From positions 62,001 through 126,000 of the forward strand of contig NZ_FOJF01000003.1 of the NCBI RefSeq assembly GCF_900110995.1: a DNA stretch of 64,000 bases, read 5' to 3'. Below the pieces are notes generated by a model, which was not told the DNA's origin, searched no databases, and saw only the letters and a program-made list of their open reading frames with translations. A program made the position numbers and the translations under genes. Positions 16,506 to 24,344 of this stretch are shown one piece after another. This DNA comes from Chitinophaga sp. YR573. GTDB taxonomy: Bacteria; Bacteroidota; Bacteroidia; Chitinophagales; Chitinophagaceae. How positions within the stretch are numbered: the stretch's first letter is position 1; the number at the start of each line of letters is the position of its first letter.

Positions 16506-17129
16506 ATGAGAAAAACCCTTTTATTCGTTTTCGTACTTAGTTTTTGTATTGGTAACCTGCATGCTCAAAATCAATCTCCTGTTATGAAATGGTTTAATGA
16601 ACCCGGCAAATGGACCGGCAACGCTAAGAAACTGGATGTAACCGTAGACCCTGCCACCGATTACTGGCGTGTAACCCATTATGGCTTTATCCGCGACAAT
16701 GGCCCTTTTTATTTCCAGGAACAGGAAGGTGACTTTGAAGCCAGTGTAAAGATCACCGGACATTACCAGGAACTCTTCCACCAGGCTGGATTGATGGTAA
16801 GAATTGATAACAAGAACTGGATCAAAACAGGGATTGAATATGTAGATGGTGTACAGAACGTAAGTGCAGTAGTAACAAGAGAAGTATCCGACTGGTCAGT
16901 AGTACCACGTCATGATAGTCCGGAGTCCGTTTGGCTCAGATTATTGAGAAAAGGGGACTTCGTAGAGATAAAATATTCTTTTGATGGAATAAAGTATGAT
17001 ATGTTACGACTGGCATACTTCCCGCCCAATGTAAAAGCACAGATAGGAGTAGTAGCTGCTGCTCCCGGTAAAAAGAGTTTCCCTGTAGTGTTTGAAAATT
17101 TTGAAGTAAAAGCTGTAGAGAAGAAGTAA
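16506..17129 (+). CDS. Secreted DUF1349 (concanavalin-like) protein, 207 aa
   Basis: ATG 16506 gives a clean signal peptide (MRKTLLFVFVLSFCIGNLHAQ) with cleavage after HA. The ATG at 16425 lies inside the MITE and would bury the signal, so it is rejected. The mature protein is DUF1349, a beta-sandwich related to carbohydrate-binding laminin-G/concanavalin folds: MKWFNEPGKWTGN, FYFQEQEGDFEASVKI, HQAGLMVRIDNKNWIKTGIE. It is likely periplasmic or secreted, and a glycan-binding role is plausible. A perfect terminator follows. Confidence 0.85.
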   Translation: MRKTLLFVFVLSFCIGNLHAQNQSPVMKWFNEPGKWTGNAKKLDVTVDPATDYWRVTHYGFIRDNGPFYFQEQEGDFEASVKITGHYQELFHQAGLMVRIDNKNWIKTGIEYVDGVQNVSAVVTREVSDWSVVPRHDSPESVWLRLLRKGDFVEIKYSFDGIKYDMLRLAYFPPNVKAQIGVVAAAPGKKSFPVVFENFEVKAVEKK

Positions 17130-17145
17130 TGATATAGAAATCAGA

Positions 17146-17180
17146 AAAAATCCCCCTGCAACACAGGGGGATTTTTTTTT
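17146..17180 (+). terminator. Rho-independent terminator
   Basis: AATCCCCCTG (17149-17158) pairs with CAGGGGGATT (17164-17173), followed by a run of T to 17180. Confidence 0.92.
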
Positions 17181-17349
17181 GATCATACCCCGCTAAATTA
17201 TTTGTTTTGAACATTTTTGAGCCTTTACTGTTAACTAAGAACTAATAACCATTATAATCCCTCAATAACAACTGTATATCATGGATTAACATCAGCTCAA
17301 TTTCCTACTCTTTTATAACTCCAATTTACTCACCTCAAAATTTACACTT

Positions 17350-17904
17350 ATGGATGGTTTCGTTGGCGAAATCAGGGCTTTCGGATTCAATTTTACACCT
17401 AACGGCTGGCTTGCCTGTGATGGTACTACGTACAACATTAGTGCGTTCCAGACCCTCTTCGCAATTATCGGTATACAATTCGGCGGTAATGGCACTACCA
17501 ATTTTAAAGTGCCGGATCTCCGCGGAGTCGTATTAACAGGCGTTAATCCGGCTGCAGCCGGTTTTACTGTACCAGGAGCCAGTGGGGGCAGTGCACAGGT
17601 CACCATTACAACGAACACAATGCCCGCCCACAATCACAACATCCAGGCAGTCACACGTTCCAGTCTGGCACAGACAGCCCTGGCCACCGCTACGCCGGCA
17701 AGTAATGTTTATCTCACCAATGCCTTTTCATCTGGCTTGTCACAGGGCATTGTTGTGTATTCTAATAATAAGAATAGTGGCACAGTATTGAATCCGCAAA
17801 CGATAATGCCTGCCGGTTCCAGTATACCACACGATAATATGTCGCCTTATCTGGCACTGACTTATTCCATTTGCGTGAGTGGCATATTCCCTCCGCATCA
17901 ATAG
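17350..17904 (+). CDS. Phage tail collar-domain protein (MdpB-like), first of three
   Basis: Tail_Collar family, also called microcystin-dependent protein family. It starts MDGFVGEIRAFGFNFTPNGW, then FAIIGIQFGGNGTTNFKVPD, and ends PHDNMSPYLALTYSICVSGI, the standard signature. The Gly/Thr-rich middle carries the HNHN motif (MPAHNHNIQA). No signal peptide is present. These proteins resemble tail-fibre tips, but in Bacteroidota they often occur in sets of three away from phage genes and their function is unsettled. This copy is the most divergent of the three. Confidence 0.9.
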   Translation: MDGFVGEIRAFGFNFTPNGWLACDGTTYNISAFQTLFAIIGIQFGGNGTTNFKVPDLRGVVLTGVNPAAAGFTVPGASGGSAQVTITTNTMPAHNHNIQAVTRSSLAQTALATATPASNVYLTNAFSSGLSQGIVVYSNNKNSGTVLNPQTIMPAGSSIPHDNMSPYLALTYSICVSGIFPPHQ

Positions 17905-17934
17905 CATTTCTTAACCTTATCTTATTTTTTTCAT

Positions 17935-18477
17935 ATGGATAATTATTTAGGAGAAATCCGGCTTTTTGGTTTCGGAGGTATTCCCAGAGGATGGATATCC
18001 TGCAGCGGACAGCTTTTGTCTATTGCTCAGAACCAGGCATTGTTTGCGCTACTCGGCACATTTTATGGCGGAAATGGCACAACAACCTTTGCGTTGCCTA
18101 ATTTAAACGGTAGAGCCATTCTTGGACAAGGTACTGGTAGCAGCGGTACTTATCCGATTGGTAGTATGTCGGGCTCAGAGAGTGTTACATTGCTCTCGCC
18201 CAATTTACCCGCTCATAATCACCTGGTAAATGCGAACATTTCATACGATCTCGGTAGTCCTTCCACTAACTTTTTTGCAAACTCCAATACGGCTGGAAGT
18301 GGAGTAACTGCAAATAAAGCGGGTGTAAATCTGTACGCTCCTGCGGGAGGTGCTCTTACTCCACTTGCGCCTGCCATTACACTTTCGGGAGGAAACCTGC
18401 CTCATGAAAACCGGCAGCCATTCCTTGTTATGAACTACTGTATAGCGTCTGCAGGAATATTTCCTTCCAGACAGTAA
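17935..18477 (+). CDS. Phage tail collar-domain protein (MdpB-like), second of three
   Basis: Same family, 180 residues, 30 bp after the first copy. Signature runs MDNYLGEIRLFGFGGIPRGW, LLSIAQNQALFALLGTFYGG, FALPNLNGRAILGQG and PHENRQPFLVMNYCIASAGI. The NLPAHNHLV motif of the middle segment is present. Cotranscribed with its neighbours. Nothing else of a phage particle (capsid, portal, baseplate) is in the window. Confidence 0.9.
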   Translation: MDNYLGEIRLFGFGGIPRGWISCSGQLLSIAQNQALFALLGTFYGGNGTTTFALPNLNGRAILGQGTGSSGTYPIGSMSGSESVTLLSPNLPAHNHLVNANISYDLGSPSTNFFANSNTAGSGVTANKAGVNLYAPAGGALTPLAPAITLSGGNLPHENRQPFLVMNYCIASAGIFPSRQ

Positions 18478-18510
18478 CCTCATTTACCTCAAAACGTTTA
18501 ATTGATTTAT

Positions 18511-19080
18511 ATGGATAATTACCTTGGAGAAGTAAGAATCTTTGCGGGCAATTATGCCCCTCAGGGATGGGCATTCTGTAATGGCGCACTGCAAAGTATC
18601 GCTCAGGAATCTGCACTGTTTGCCTTACTCGGTACCACTTATGGTGGAGATGGCATCACTACATTTGCATTGCCGGATCTGCGGGTAAGAATACCGCTGA
18701 ATCAGGGGAACCTGGCGGGTGGACAAACTTATATCATCGGACAACAGGGTGGTACACCAAATGTGACACTGTTGCAGAATAATATGCCTGCACACACGCA
18801 TGCATTATTAGCCACCACCAGCGCAGCTACTACCAGCGATCCTACTAATAATTTACTCGCCCAGACAAACGGGAATAATAGTGTAAAGCAACCACCTTAT
18901 CCGGATGTTAAACTCTATACAACACTACCATTGCCATCAGGGCCCAGCGCACCTAACGTTATGCTCGATCCTACTGCACTAACGATGACAGGAGGGACTC
19001 AGCCTCATGATAACATGATGCCGTATGTATGTATTAACTACATTATCGCACTGAATGGTATCTTCCCATCTTTCCAATAA
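18511..19080 (+). CDS. Phage tail collar-domain protein (MdpB-like), third of three
   Basis: Same family, 189 residues. ATG 18511 (MDNYLGEVRIF) aligns with the starts of its paralogues, so the TTG three codons upstream is not used. Signature: GWAFCNGALQSIAQESALFA, TYGGDGITTFALPDLRVRI, NNMPAHTHALL and PHDNMMPYVCINYIIALNGI. The middle is slightly longer than in copy two. It is followed by a terminator shared with the opposite strand. Confidence 0.9.
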   Translation: MDNYLGEVRIFAGNYAPQGWAFCNGALQSIAQESALFALLGTTYGGDGITTFALPDLRVRIPLNQGNLAGGQTYIIGQQGGTPNVTLLQNNMPAHTHALLATTSAATTSDPTNNLLAQTNGNNSVKQPPYPDVKLYTTLPLPSGPSAPNVMLDPTALTMTGGTQPHDNMMPYVCINYIIALNGIFPSFQ

Positions 19081-19087
19081 AAAAACT

Positions 19088-19119
19088 AAAAGGGTCATGT
19101 TTGAGAACATGACCCTTTT
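19088..19119. terminator. Bidirectional terminator
   Basis: AAAAGGGTCATGTT (19088-19101) pairs with AACATGACCCTTTT (19106-19119) across a 4-base loop; T runs are present on both strands. It serves the collar operon and the convergent small-peptide gene. Confidence 0.92.
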
Positions 19120-19127
19120 AAAAATTT

Positions 19128-19205
19128 CTACTCTGTTTTTTCAGAACCGAAATCAGTTCCGGCACCGCCATTACCAGGAGTGATACCATTTAGTTTGTTT
19201 TTCAT
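19128..19205 (-). CDS. Small ORF, 25 aa: candidate modified-peptide (lasso-like) precursor
   Basis: ATG 19205-19203 to TAG 19130-19128, 17 bp after the asparagine-synthetase-like gene on the same strand. The first ten residues, MKNKLNGITP, resemble a short leader; the remaining fifteen begin GNGGAGTD and end SEKTE. If cleaved after TP, the core has Gly1 and Asp8 and the leader has Thr at position -2. That is the layout of lasso peptides, where the N-terminus is joined to Asp/Glu at 7-9 by an asparagine-synthetase homologue. The leader is shorter than usual, and no B-type leader-peptidase or recognition gene is in the window. Translation is not proven. Confidence 0.5.
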   Translation of the reverse strand: MKNKLNGITPGNGGAGTDFGSEKTE

Positions 19206-19222
19206 GTAATTTATTTTAGGTG

Positions 19223-21049
19223 TTAAGAAATAGTGGAAAAACTGTACCCTTTTGCATGTAAATCAGAAAGTATAGTACTGGCAATTACACCCTGTGTGGT
19301 ACATATTATATCTTGCACATCATTACTGCCGGTATATCCTTCCCTGGATAAATAATGCTTAAAGCCAATTGCATATTTTTCGGATGTGATTACCTCCTGA
19401 ATAAATCCGGCATGTTTCATCGTACGGGAAACGTAATCAGGTGAATACATTCCTTTATCATGTCTCCATAATACTTCCGGAGGCATTATGCCAGCCATTG
19501 CATGCCTGAGCAGACTTCTTTTATAACCTCCGCGAACAAACAGCTGCTGTGGCACATCGATCATAAATTCCAATACATGTTTATCGAAAAGTGGTACTGC
19601 AGACTGCATCCCAAATCTTTCATTTCGTTTTGCCAGCATCGCAGGAAATATCCCTGTTCGTCCATTCCGGATTTTATTACACATAAAAGAAGTAATATCC
19701 TTTACAGCATCAAAATTCAGGTCCTGTTTATATTTATTGAAAAATCCATTTTGCAGCCATGCGGCAGTTACTTCATCTGATTTTTTCTTTCTCCATCGTG
19801 TATGAGATAAATATTCTCTTTTGATGATTTCCATCAATCCTTTACCTTCTGTTTTTGAAAAGCCTTTTATCAGCTTCCAGGCATCTGTGACACGTCCTTT
19901 GTTGATCATGTTGCGAATAACGGGATTTCCTTTCCATGATACCCAATGATCTCCGCCATAGCCCGTATAAAGCATACCTATATGTTTATCTCTGGCAGCA
20001 TTGAGAATCGCATAGTCCATATAATAAAAAACATTCGGGAACGTTTCATCATTTTCAAAGGCCGCTACAATATTATCAAAGGGACCGTATTCTTCCGCTG
20101 TTACATAGGTTTGCACCAGGTTTGGGCAATGTTTGCCAATGATATCAATATATTTCTTTTCATCCTGTTCATCTTCTGTATGAGCATCTGGCAACACAGA
20201 TGAAAAAGCATACAATGGTTTGTTAACACGTGCCAGCAAATCGGACAGGATACAGGTTAATGCAGAGGAATCAAGTCCGCCGCTTAAGGTAATGCCTATC
20301 GGCTTATCTGTAATCATCCTGTTCTTTACCGCCTCAAATAGTAGTTCTTTGAGACATCCTGTCCATTCTTCATCTCTCTTAAATGAATATTTTCCACCCT
20401 CAGGCACCCAGTATTTTTTGATGCAGATATTGTTGTCTTTTAATATCAGCATATTCCCGCCGCACAATGCAGATATATCTGCATCGTAAGTGCCGGAAGG
20501 ATCTGACTGCCGGAAGTAGTATTCCATCAGGCTGATTTCATTAAATTGATAAGGACCAGGCTTTACAGCCGCTATACCTTTCTGCTCGCTGCAGAAAATA
20601 AAAGTATCCGGGGAGTCGTAATAATATAATGATCTGAATCCGATATGATCTGTGGCAATAAAACATTGCTGTGTGATGCGGTTCCATATGCAAAAAGCAT
20701 ATTCGCCTTCCAGGTGCTGCACACATTGTTCTCCCCATTTAAGATAAGCATGGTGTAACAATACAATGTCCGTAAGGGCATTTTGTGCACCCGTTTGTTG
20801 TATGATGTATGCGCGGTTATCAATACGGATATCTGCGGAGATGATAAGGTCCTGTGTCACAAATGGCATCTTTTGTTGCTGTTCTATCGCCACCATCAAC
20901 AGTTTACAATGCCCTATCATAACGTGTTCATCCTGCCATATCTCCATTCCATCGATAGCCCTGTGTGCTAAAGAAACCTTCATACGATGAATGGTTCCCT
21001 GGTCTACCGGCTTTTTATTTTTATGTATGATGCCAAAAATAGCACTCAT
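19223..21049 (-). CDS. Asparagine synthetase-like protein lacking the glutaminase cysteine, 608 aa
   Basis: AsnB superfamily: an N-terminal Ntn-glutaminase-like domain (about 1-190) and a C-terminal ATP-pyrophosphatase domain with PP-loop ITLSGGLDSSALT. ATG 21049 gives MSAIFGIIHK, aligning with the MCSIFG start of AsnB, so Cys2, the glutaminase nucleophile, is replaced by Ser. The upstream ATG at 21136 is rejected. Loss of Cys2 with an intact PP loop is typical of enzymes that adenylate a carboxylate for attack by something other than glutamine-derived ammonia, such as lasso cyclases or beta-lactam synthetases. A 25-codon ORF follows at once. Confidence 0.85.
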   Translation of the reverse strand: MSAIFGIIHKNKKPVDQGTIHRMKVSLAHRAIDGMEIWQDEHVMIGHCKLLMVAIEQQQKMPFVTQDLIISADIRIDNRAYIIQQTGAQNALTDIVLLHHAYLKWGEQCVQHLEGEYAFCIWNRITQQCFIATDHIGFRSLYYYDSPDTFIFCSEQKGIAAVKPGPYQFNEISLMEYYFRQSDPSGTYDADISALCGGNMLILKDNNICIKKYWVPEGGKYSFKRDEEWTGCLKELLFEAVKNRMITDKPIGITLSGGLDSSALTCILSDLLARVNKPLYAFSSVLPDAHTEDEQDEKKYIDIIGKHCPNLVQTYVTAEEYGPFDNIVAAFENDETFPNVFYYMDYAILNAARDKHIGMLYTGYGGDHWVSWKGNPVIRNMINKGRVTDAWKLIKGFSKTEGKGLMEIIKREYLSHTRWRKKKSDEVTAAWLQNGFFNKYKQDLNFDAVKDITSFMCNKIRNGRTGIFPAMLAKRNERFGMQSAVPLFDKHVLEFMIDVPQQLFVRGGYKRSLLRHAMAGIMPPEVLWRHDKGMYSPDYVSRTMKHAGFIQEVITSEKYAIGFKHYLSREGYTGSNDVQDIICTTQGVIASTILSDLHAKGYSFSTIS

Positions 21050-21101
21050 GATATGGACGTTTGAACACTTTATAACAAAGTATTGTCTGGAATGTTCAAA
21101 C

Positions 21102-21150
21102 AAAAAAAGGAGGAGACCAGCAGTTCTTTCGAACATGCCAGGTCATCCCC
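21102..21150 (-). terminator. Candidate terminator after the hydrolase pair
   Basis: On the minus strand GGGGATGACC (21150-21141) pairs with GGTCTCCTCC (21118-21109) apart from a small internal loop, and seven T follow (21108-21102). Confidence 0.55.
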
Positions 21151-21168
21151 CTCTAATAAGCTGTATAA

Positions 21169-21846
21169 TTAAATAGATGCCGCTTTAATAATCACATCTG
21201 CTACTTCTTCAGGCTTCGTCATAAACAACGTATGCCCACCAGTCATTTCTGTAACAATGCAACCTGCGCGTTTATACATAGTACGCTCCAGTAATGGATT
21301 AATAGTACCATCATCCGTAGGAAAAATAGCAAAGGAAGGTTTGCTTTTCCAGGCAGCCTGCGTAACCGGTGTTACAAAAGACTTCACCGTTAAAGGAATC
21401 TGCGAATCATACATAAAGGCAGATTTCTCCGCAGACTGGCCTACCGCAAACGTTGAATTAAACAATGCCTTATCAAGATATACATTGCCCTTTTCATCCG
21501 GAGCCAGAATGCCATTCACTTCCAGTATCGCTTCAGACTGCACCAGTGCCAGTGTAGATTCTCCTACCTCCGGAATAAATGCTGCTACGTACACCAGACT
21601 GGCTACATTCGGATGTACACCCGCTTCTGTAATAACAGTACCGCCCCAGGAGTGACCCACCAGTACAACCGGACCTTTCTGCCTGTCAATGGCCGCTACA
21701 GTAGCGGCTACATCATCTTCCAGCGTAGTCGTTGGGTTCTGTACAAGCGTAACATTGTACCCTTTTGCCTTCAGGATCTTATAAGCTGGTTCCCAGCCGG
21801 AAGCATCCGCAAAAGCACCGTGTACAATAACAATATTCTTGATCAT
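21169..21846 (-). CDS. Alpha/beta hydrolase (esterase-like), 225 aa
   Basis: Alpha/beta-hydrolase fold. The start IKNIVIVHGAFADASGW has the HG oxyanion motif. The nucleophile elbow is VLVGHSWGGTV. The late acid region is AIFPTDDGTINP and the catalytic His is in TEMTGGHTLFMTKPEEVA. This matches the EstC/SABP-type small esterase group. No signal peptide, so cytoplasmic. It is 6 bp downstream of another alpha/beta hydrolase in the same transcript. Both may be controlled by the divergent sigma-54 activator at 23022. Confidence 0.85.
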   Translation of the reverse strand: MIKNIVIVHGAFADASGWEPAYKILKAKGYNVTLVQNPTTTLEDDVAATVAAIDRQKGPVVLVGHSWGGTVITEAGVHPNVASLVYVAAFIPEVGESTLALVQSEAILEVNGILAPDEKGNVYLDKALFNSTFAVGQSAEKSAFMYDSQIPLTVKSFVTPVTQAAWKSKPSFAIFPTDDGTINPLLERTMYKRAGCIVTEMTGGHTLFMTKPEEVADVIIKAASI

Positions 21847-21852
21847 AATATT

Positions 21853-22851
21853 TTATTTTAAGTATTTCCTTAACTCTGCTGCTGCATGAACAAATACCGA
21901 TTTAGACTGAGGTGTTTCTGCCAAAGGATTTAACAAACCAAAATCATGAATAGCACCATTATAACGGACAGTAGTCACCGTTACACCTGCTTCATCCAGC
22001 TTACGGCCATACGCTTCACCGCCATCCCGGAGTATATCCGCTTCTGCTACGTGTATCGATGCCGGAGGAAGACCCTTTAATTGTTCCAGCGTAGCATTAA
22101 TAGGAGATGCATAAATCTCTGCACGTTGTTTAGGATCTTTTGTATAGTTATCATACATCCATTTCATCAACGGCGTTGTCAGGAACCTGTCTTTTCCAAA
22201 ACGTTTATAGGAATCATGCTCAAAGTCAGCATCTACGATAGGCCAGAGCAGTACCTGTAATTTAATCTCAGGTCCTTTATTCTCTTTTGCCTTCAGCGCA
22301 GTTACCGCCGTCATGTTGCCGCCAACGCTGTTCCCAACTACAGCCAGTCTTTTACCGTCTACATTAATCTCAGCGCCATGTTCAGCCACCCATTTGGTAG
22401 CAGCAAAGATCTCATTCACTGCCTGTGGGTACTGTGCTTCCGGAGAAGGTGTGTAGTTAACAAATACACCCACCGCGCCGGATAATACAGTAAGATCACG
22501 TACCATACGTTTGTGTGTAGGGAAATCTCCTAATACCCAGCCACCACCATGGATGAAAATAAATACGGGTAACACATCGTTATTCCCGGCAGGACGAACG
22601 ATATCCAGTTTGATAGTGAATCCATCCGCTGTGATAGTCTTCTCAGAAAAATCCACTCCCGAGTAATCTACCTTCACAGAGGCCTGTGCGCCTACCAATA
22701 CTTCCCTGGCAGCTGCCGGAGATAATGTTTCCAATGGGGCTCCGCCACCACCATTAAGCGCCGCTAAAAACTTTTTCGTATCTGCGGACAATGCCGGATC
22801 TTCTGCTACAGGTGGGATAATGATCTCACCTTGTTGTTGATTTTGACTCAT
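21853..22851 (-). CDS. Alpha/beta hydrolase, hormone-sensitive-lipase family, 332 aa
   Basis: HSL/family IV carboxylesterase. The oxyanion motif is FIHGGGWVLGDFPTH. The nucleophile elbow is AVVGNSVGGNMT (GNSVGG in place of the usual GDSAGG). The acid is in VAEADILRDGG and the His in GAIHDFGLL. ATG 22851 (MSQNQQQGEI) is chosen because the longer frame to 22896 would run through the candidate promoter. Probably cytoplasmic, acting on short-chain esters. It is first of a two-gene unit with the 21169 hydrolase. Confidence 0.85.
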   Translation of the reverse strand: MSQNQQQGEIIIPPVAEDPALSADTKKFLAALNGGGGAPLETLSPAAAREVLVGAQASVKVDYSGVDFSEKTITADGFTIKLDIVRPAGNNDVLPVFIFIHGGGWVLGDFPTHKRMVRDLTVLSGAVGVFVNYTPSPEAQYPQAVNEIFAATKWVAEHGAEINVDGKRLAVVGNSVGGNMTAVTALKAKENKGPEIKLQVLLWPIVDADFEHDSYKRFGKDRFLTTPLMKWMYDNYTKDPKQRAEIYASPINATLEQLKGLPPASIHVAEADILRDGGEAYGRKLDEAGVTVTTVRYNGAIHDFGLLNPLAETPQSKSVFVHAAAELRKYLK

Positions 22852-22879
22852 AATCACGGGTTTATTGTACGGTACCAGT

Positions 22880-22895
22880 GTCAAAGCCCGTACCA
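22880..22895 (-). promoter_or_regulatory. Candidate sigma-54 promoter of the hydrolase pair
   Basis: On the minus strand TGGTACGGGCTTTGAC matches TGGYAYR-N4-TTGC except for A in place of C at the -12 element. It lies 28 bp before ATG 22851, with two palindromes 35-70 bp further upstream. Confidence 0.45.
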
Positions 22896-22928
22896 TTCAT
22901 TTAAACAATTGATATTCATTTTATTAAG

Positions 22929-22965
22929 TCCGATATCGGATAAAATTAATCTACGGTATATCGTA
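22929..22965. promoter_or_regulatory. Two palindromes between the hydrolases and a sigma-54 activator
   Basis: TCCGATATCGGA (22929-22940) is a perfect palindrome. TACGGTATATCGTA (22952-22965) is one mismatch pair short of perfect. The second closely matches ACGATATATCGT upstream of the dps operon and the repeats near 55.97 kb. They are plausible enhancer sites for the adjacent activator. Confidence 0.55.
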
Positions 22966-23021
22966 ATTTTATGAGAGCTTTACGCTCCGTCATTTACCGG
23001 AACAATGTAACTTTGCACCCA

Positions 23022-24056
23022 ATGAAAAAAGAGAGTTCACAGGAAAAAGAGAAGGAGCAGACAGTATTGCTCTCCTTCAGCAATGACCTTTCTGATACCA
23101 GTTTCTCAGAAATAATAGGAGCGGGTACTGAAATGCAAAAGATCTTCCACCTGATATCACAGGTGGCTCCTTCAGAATCTACCGTGCTGCTGATGGGAGA
23201 AACAGGTACAGGTAAAGAACTGATAGCACGCGCTATCCATAATGGTTCTCCCTATAAAGGCAAACTGATGGTGAAAGTAAATTGTGCTACTTTACCACCT
23301 AATCTTATAGAAAGTGAATTGTTCGGACATGAGAAAGGTAGCTTCACCGGCGCTACAGAACGTCGCATAGGTAAGTTTGAACTCGCCAATAACAGTACAC
23401 TGTTCCTGGATGAAATAGGGGAGCTGCCTATGGAATTACAGGCTAAATTATTAAGGGTATTACAGGAGAAAGAGATAGAACGTATAGGGGGAAGAGGAAG
23501 TATAAAAGTAAACGTGCGTATCATCGCTGCTACCAATCGTCATCTGCAGAAAGAAGTGGATGCCGGCCGGTTCAGAAGCGACCTGTTTTACCGGCTGAAC
23601 GTTTTCCCTGTTACATTACCACCCCTGCGCAACCGTAAGGAAGATATCCCTGTACTGACTACCCACTTTGTTGCCCGTTATGCAAGGAACGCCGGCAAAA
23701 AGATCAATAATGTATCTCCTAAAGTAATGGAAAGCCTGCTGACCTACTCCTGGCCGGGAAATGTACGCGAGCTGGAACACCTGGTAGAAAGGAGTGTACT
23801 GCTTACCAATGGAACGACTATCAGGGAAATGTATCTTCCTGCCGGTAATCAGAAGGAAATGAATACCGGTGAATTTACGATAGTACCACTGGATGAAATG
23901 GAACGCACGTACATCCTGAAAGTATTAAAAGTCTGTAAAGGGCGTATTTCAGGCCCTTTTGGGGCAGCAGTTAAGCTGGGGCTGCCATCTACCACCCTGA
24001 TCTCTAAAATGCAGAAACTGGGCATTAAAAAGGAGCATTTTCACGATCCTTTGTGA
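23022..24056 (+). CDS. Sigma-54-dependent activator without receiver domain, 344 aa
   Basis: AAA+ enhancer-binding protein. Walker A is GETGTGKE, the sigma-54 loop reads GSFTGA instead of the usual GAFTGA, Walker B is LFLDEIGELP, and arginine fingers follow in FRSDLFYRLNVFP. The C-terminal Fis-type HTH ends LPSTTLISKMQKLGIKK. No receiver or GAF domain precedes the AAA+ core, only about 30 residues, so activity may be controlled by expression or a partner. ATG 23022 is preferred to 22971, which lies against the palindrome. It is divergent from two hydrolases. Confidence 0.85.
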   Translation: MKKESSQEKEKEQTVLLSFSNDLSDTSFSEIIGAGTEMQKIFHLISQVAPSESTVLLMGETGTGKELIARAIHNGSPYKGKLMVKVNCATLPPNLIESELFGHEKGSFTGATERRIGKFELANNSTLFLDEIGELPMELQAKLLRVLQEKEIERIGGRGSIKVNVRIIAATNRHLQKEVDAGRFRSDLFYRLNVFPVTLPPLRNRKEDIPVLTTHFVARYARNAGKKINNVSPKVMESLLTYSWPGNVRELEHLVERSVLLTNGTTIREMYLPAGNQKEMNTGEFTIVPLDEMERTYILKVLKVCKGRISGPFGAAVKLGLPSTTLISKMQKLGIKKEHFHDPL

Positions 24057-24331
24057 TACTCAGGGTCCAGCTGATGATTATACTCCGGATGTTTGGTCAG
24101 GAATTTCGCCACAAAGGGGCAATACACCATCACGGGCTTTTTATGTTGCTTTGCATAATCAAATGCCGCTATCGCCAGGGTACTGGCAATACCCTTTCCT
24201 TCCATCGCTTTGGGTACAGTCGTATGCATCAGCGCGATATCCTTTTTATAGAACCGGTAGGTCAGAGAGGCTTTTTCTCCATCCTGCTCAATCTCAAACT
24301 GCTGTTCCTTCTCATTATTGACAACTTCCAT
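24041..24331 (-). CDS. Small GNAT-like acetyltransferase (NATD1/YjdJ family), 96 aa
   Basis: Short Gcn5-related N-acetyltransferase-fold protein. It shows the family pattern EGKGIASTLAIAAFDYAKQHKKPV (acetyl-CoA-binding turn and following helix) and the conserved end VMVYCPFVAKFLTKHPEY. Length fits this compact family. Substrate unknown. It is the last gene of the dps/two-component operon. Start is uncertain: Met codons at 24352, 24337 and 24331 are all possible, and the last aligns best. Its 3' end overlaps the convergent activator gene by 16 bp. Confidence 0.75.
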   Translation of the reverse strand: MEVVNNEKEQQFEIEQDGEKASLTYRFYKKDIALMHTTVPKAMEGKGIASTLAIAAFDYAKQHKKPVMVYCPFVAKFLTKHPEYNHQLDPEYHKGS

Positions 24332-24344
24332 AGCCATAAAGAAT

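Noticed and set aside
17350..19080. Prophage based on tail-collar genes
   Set aside because: No integrase, capsid, terminase, portal or lysis genes are in the window.
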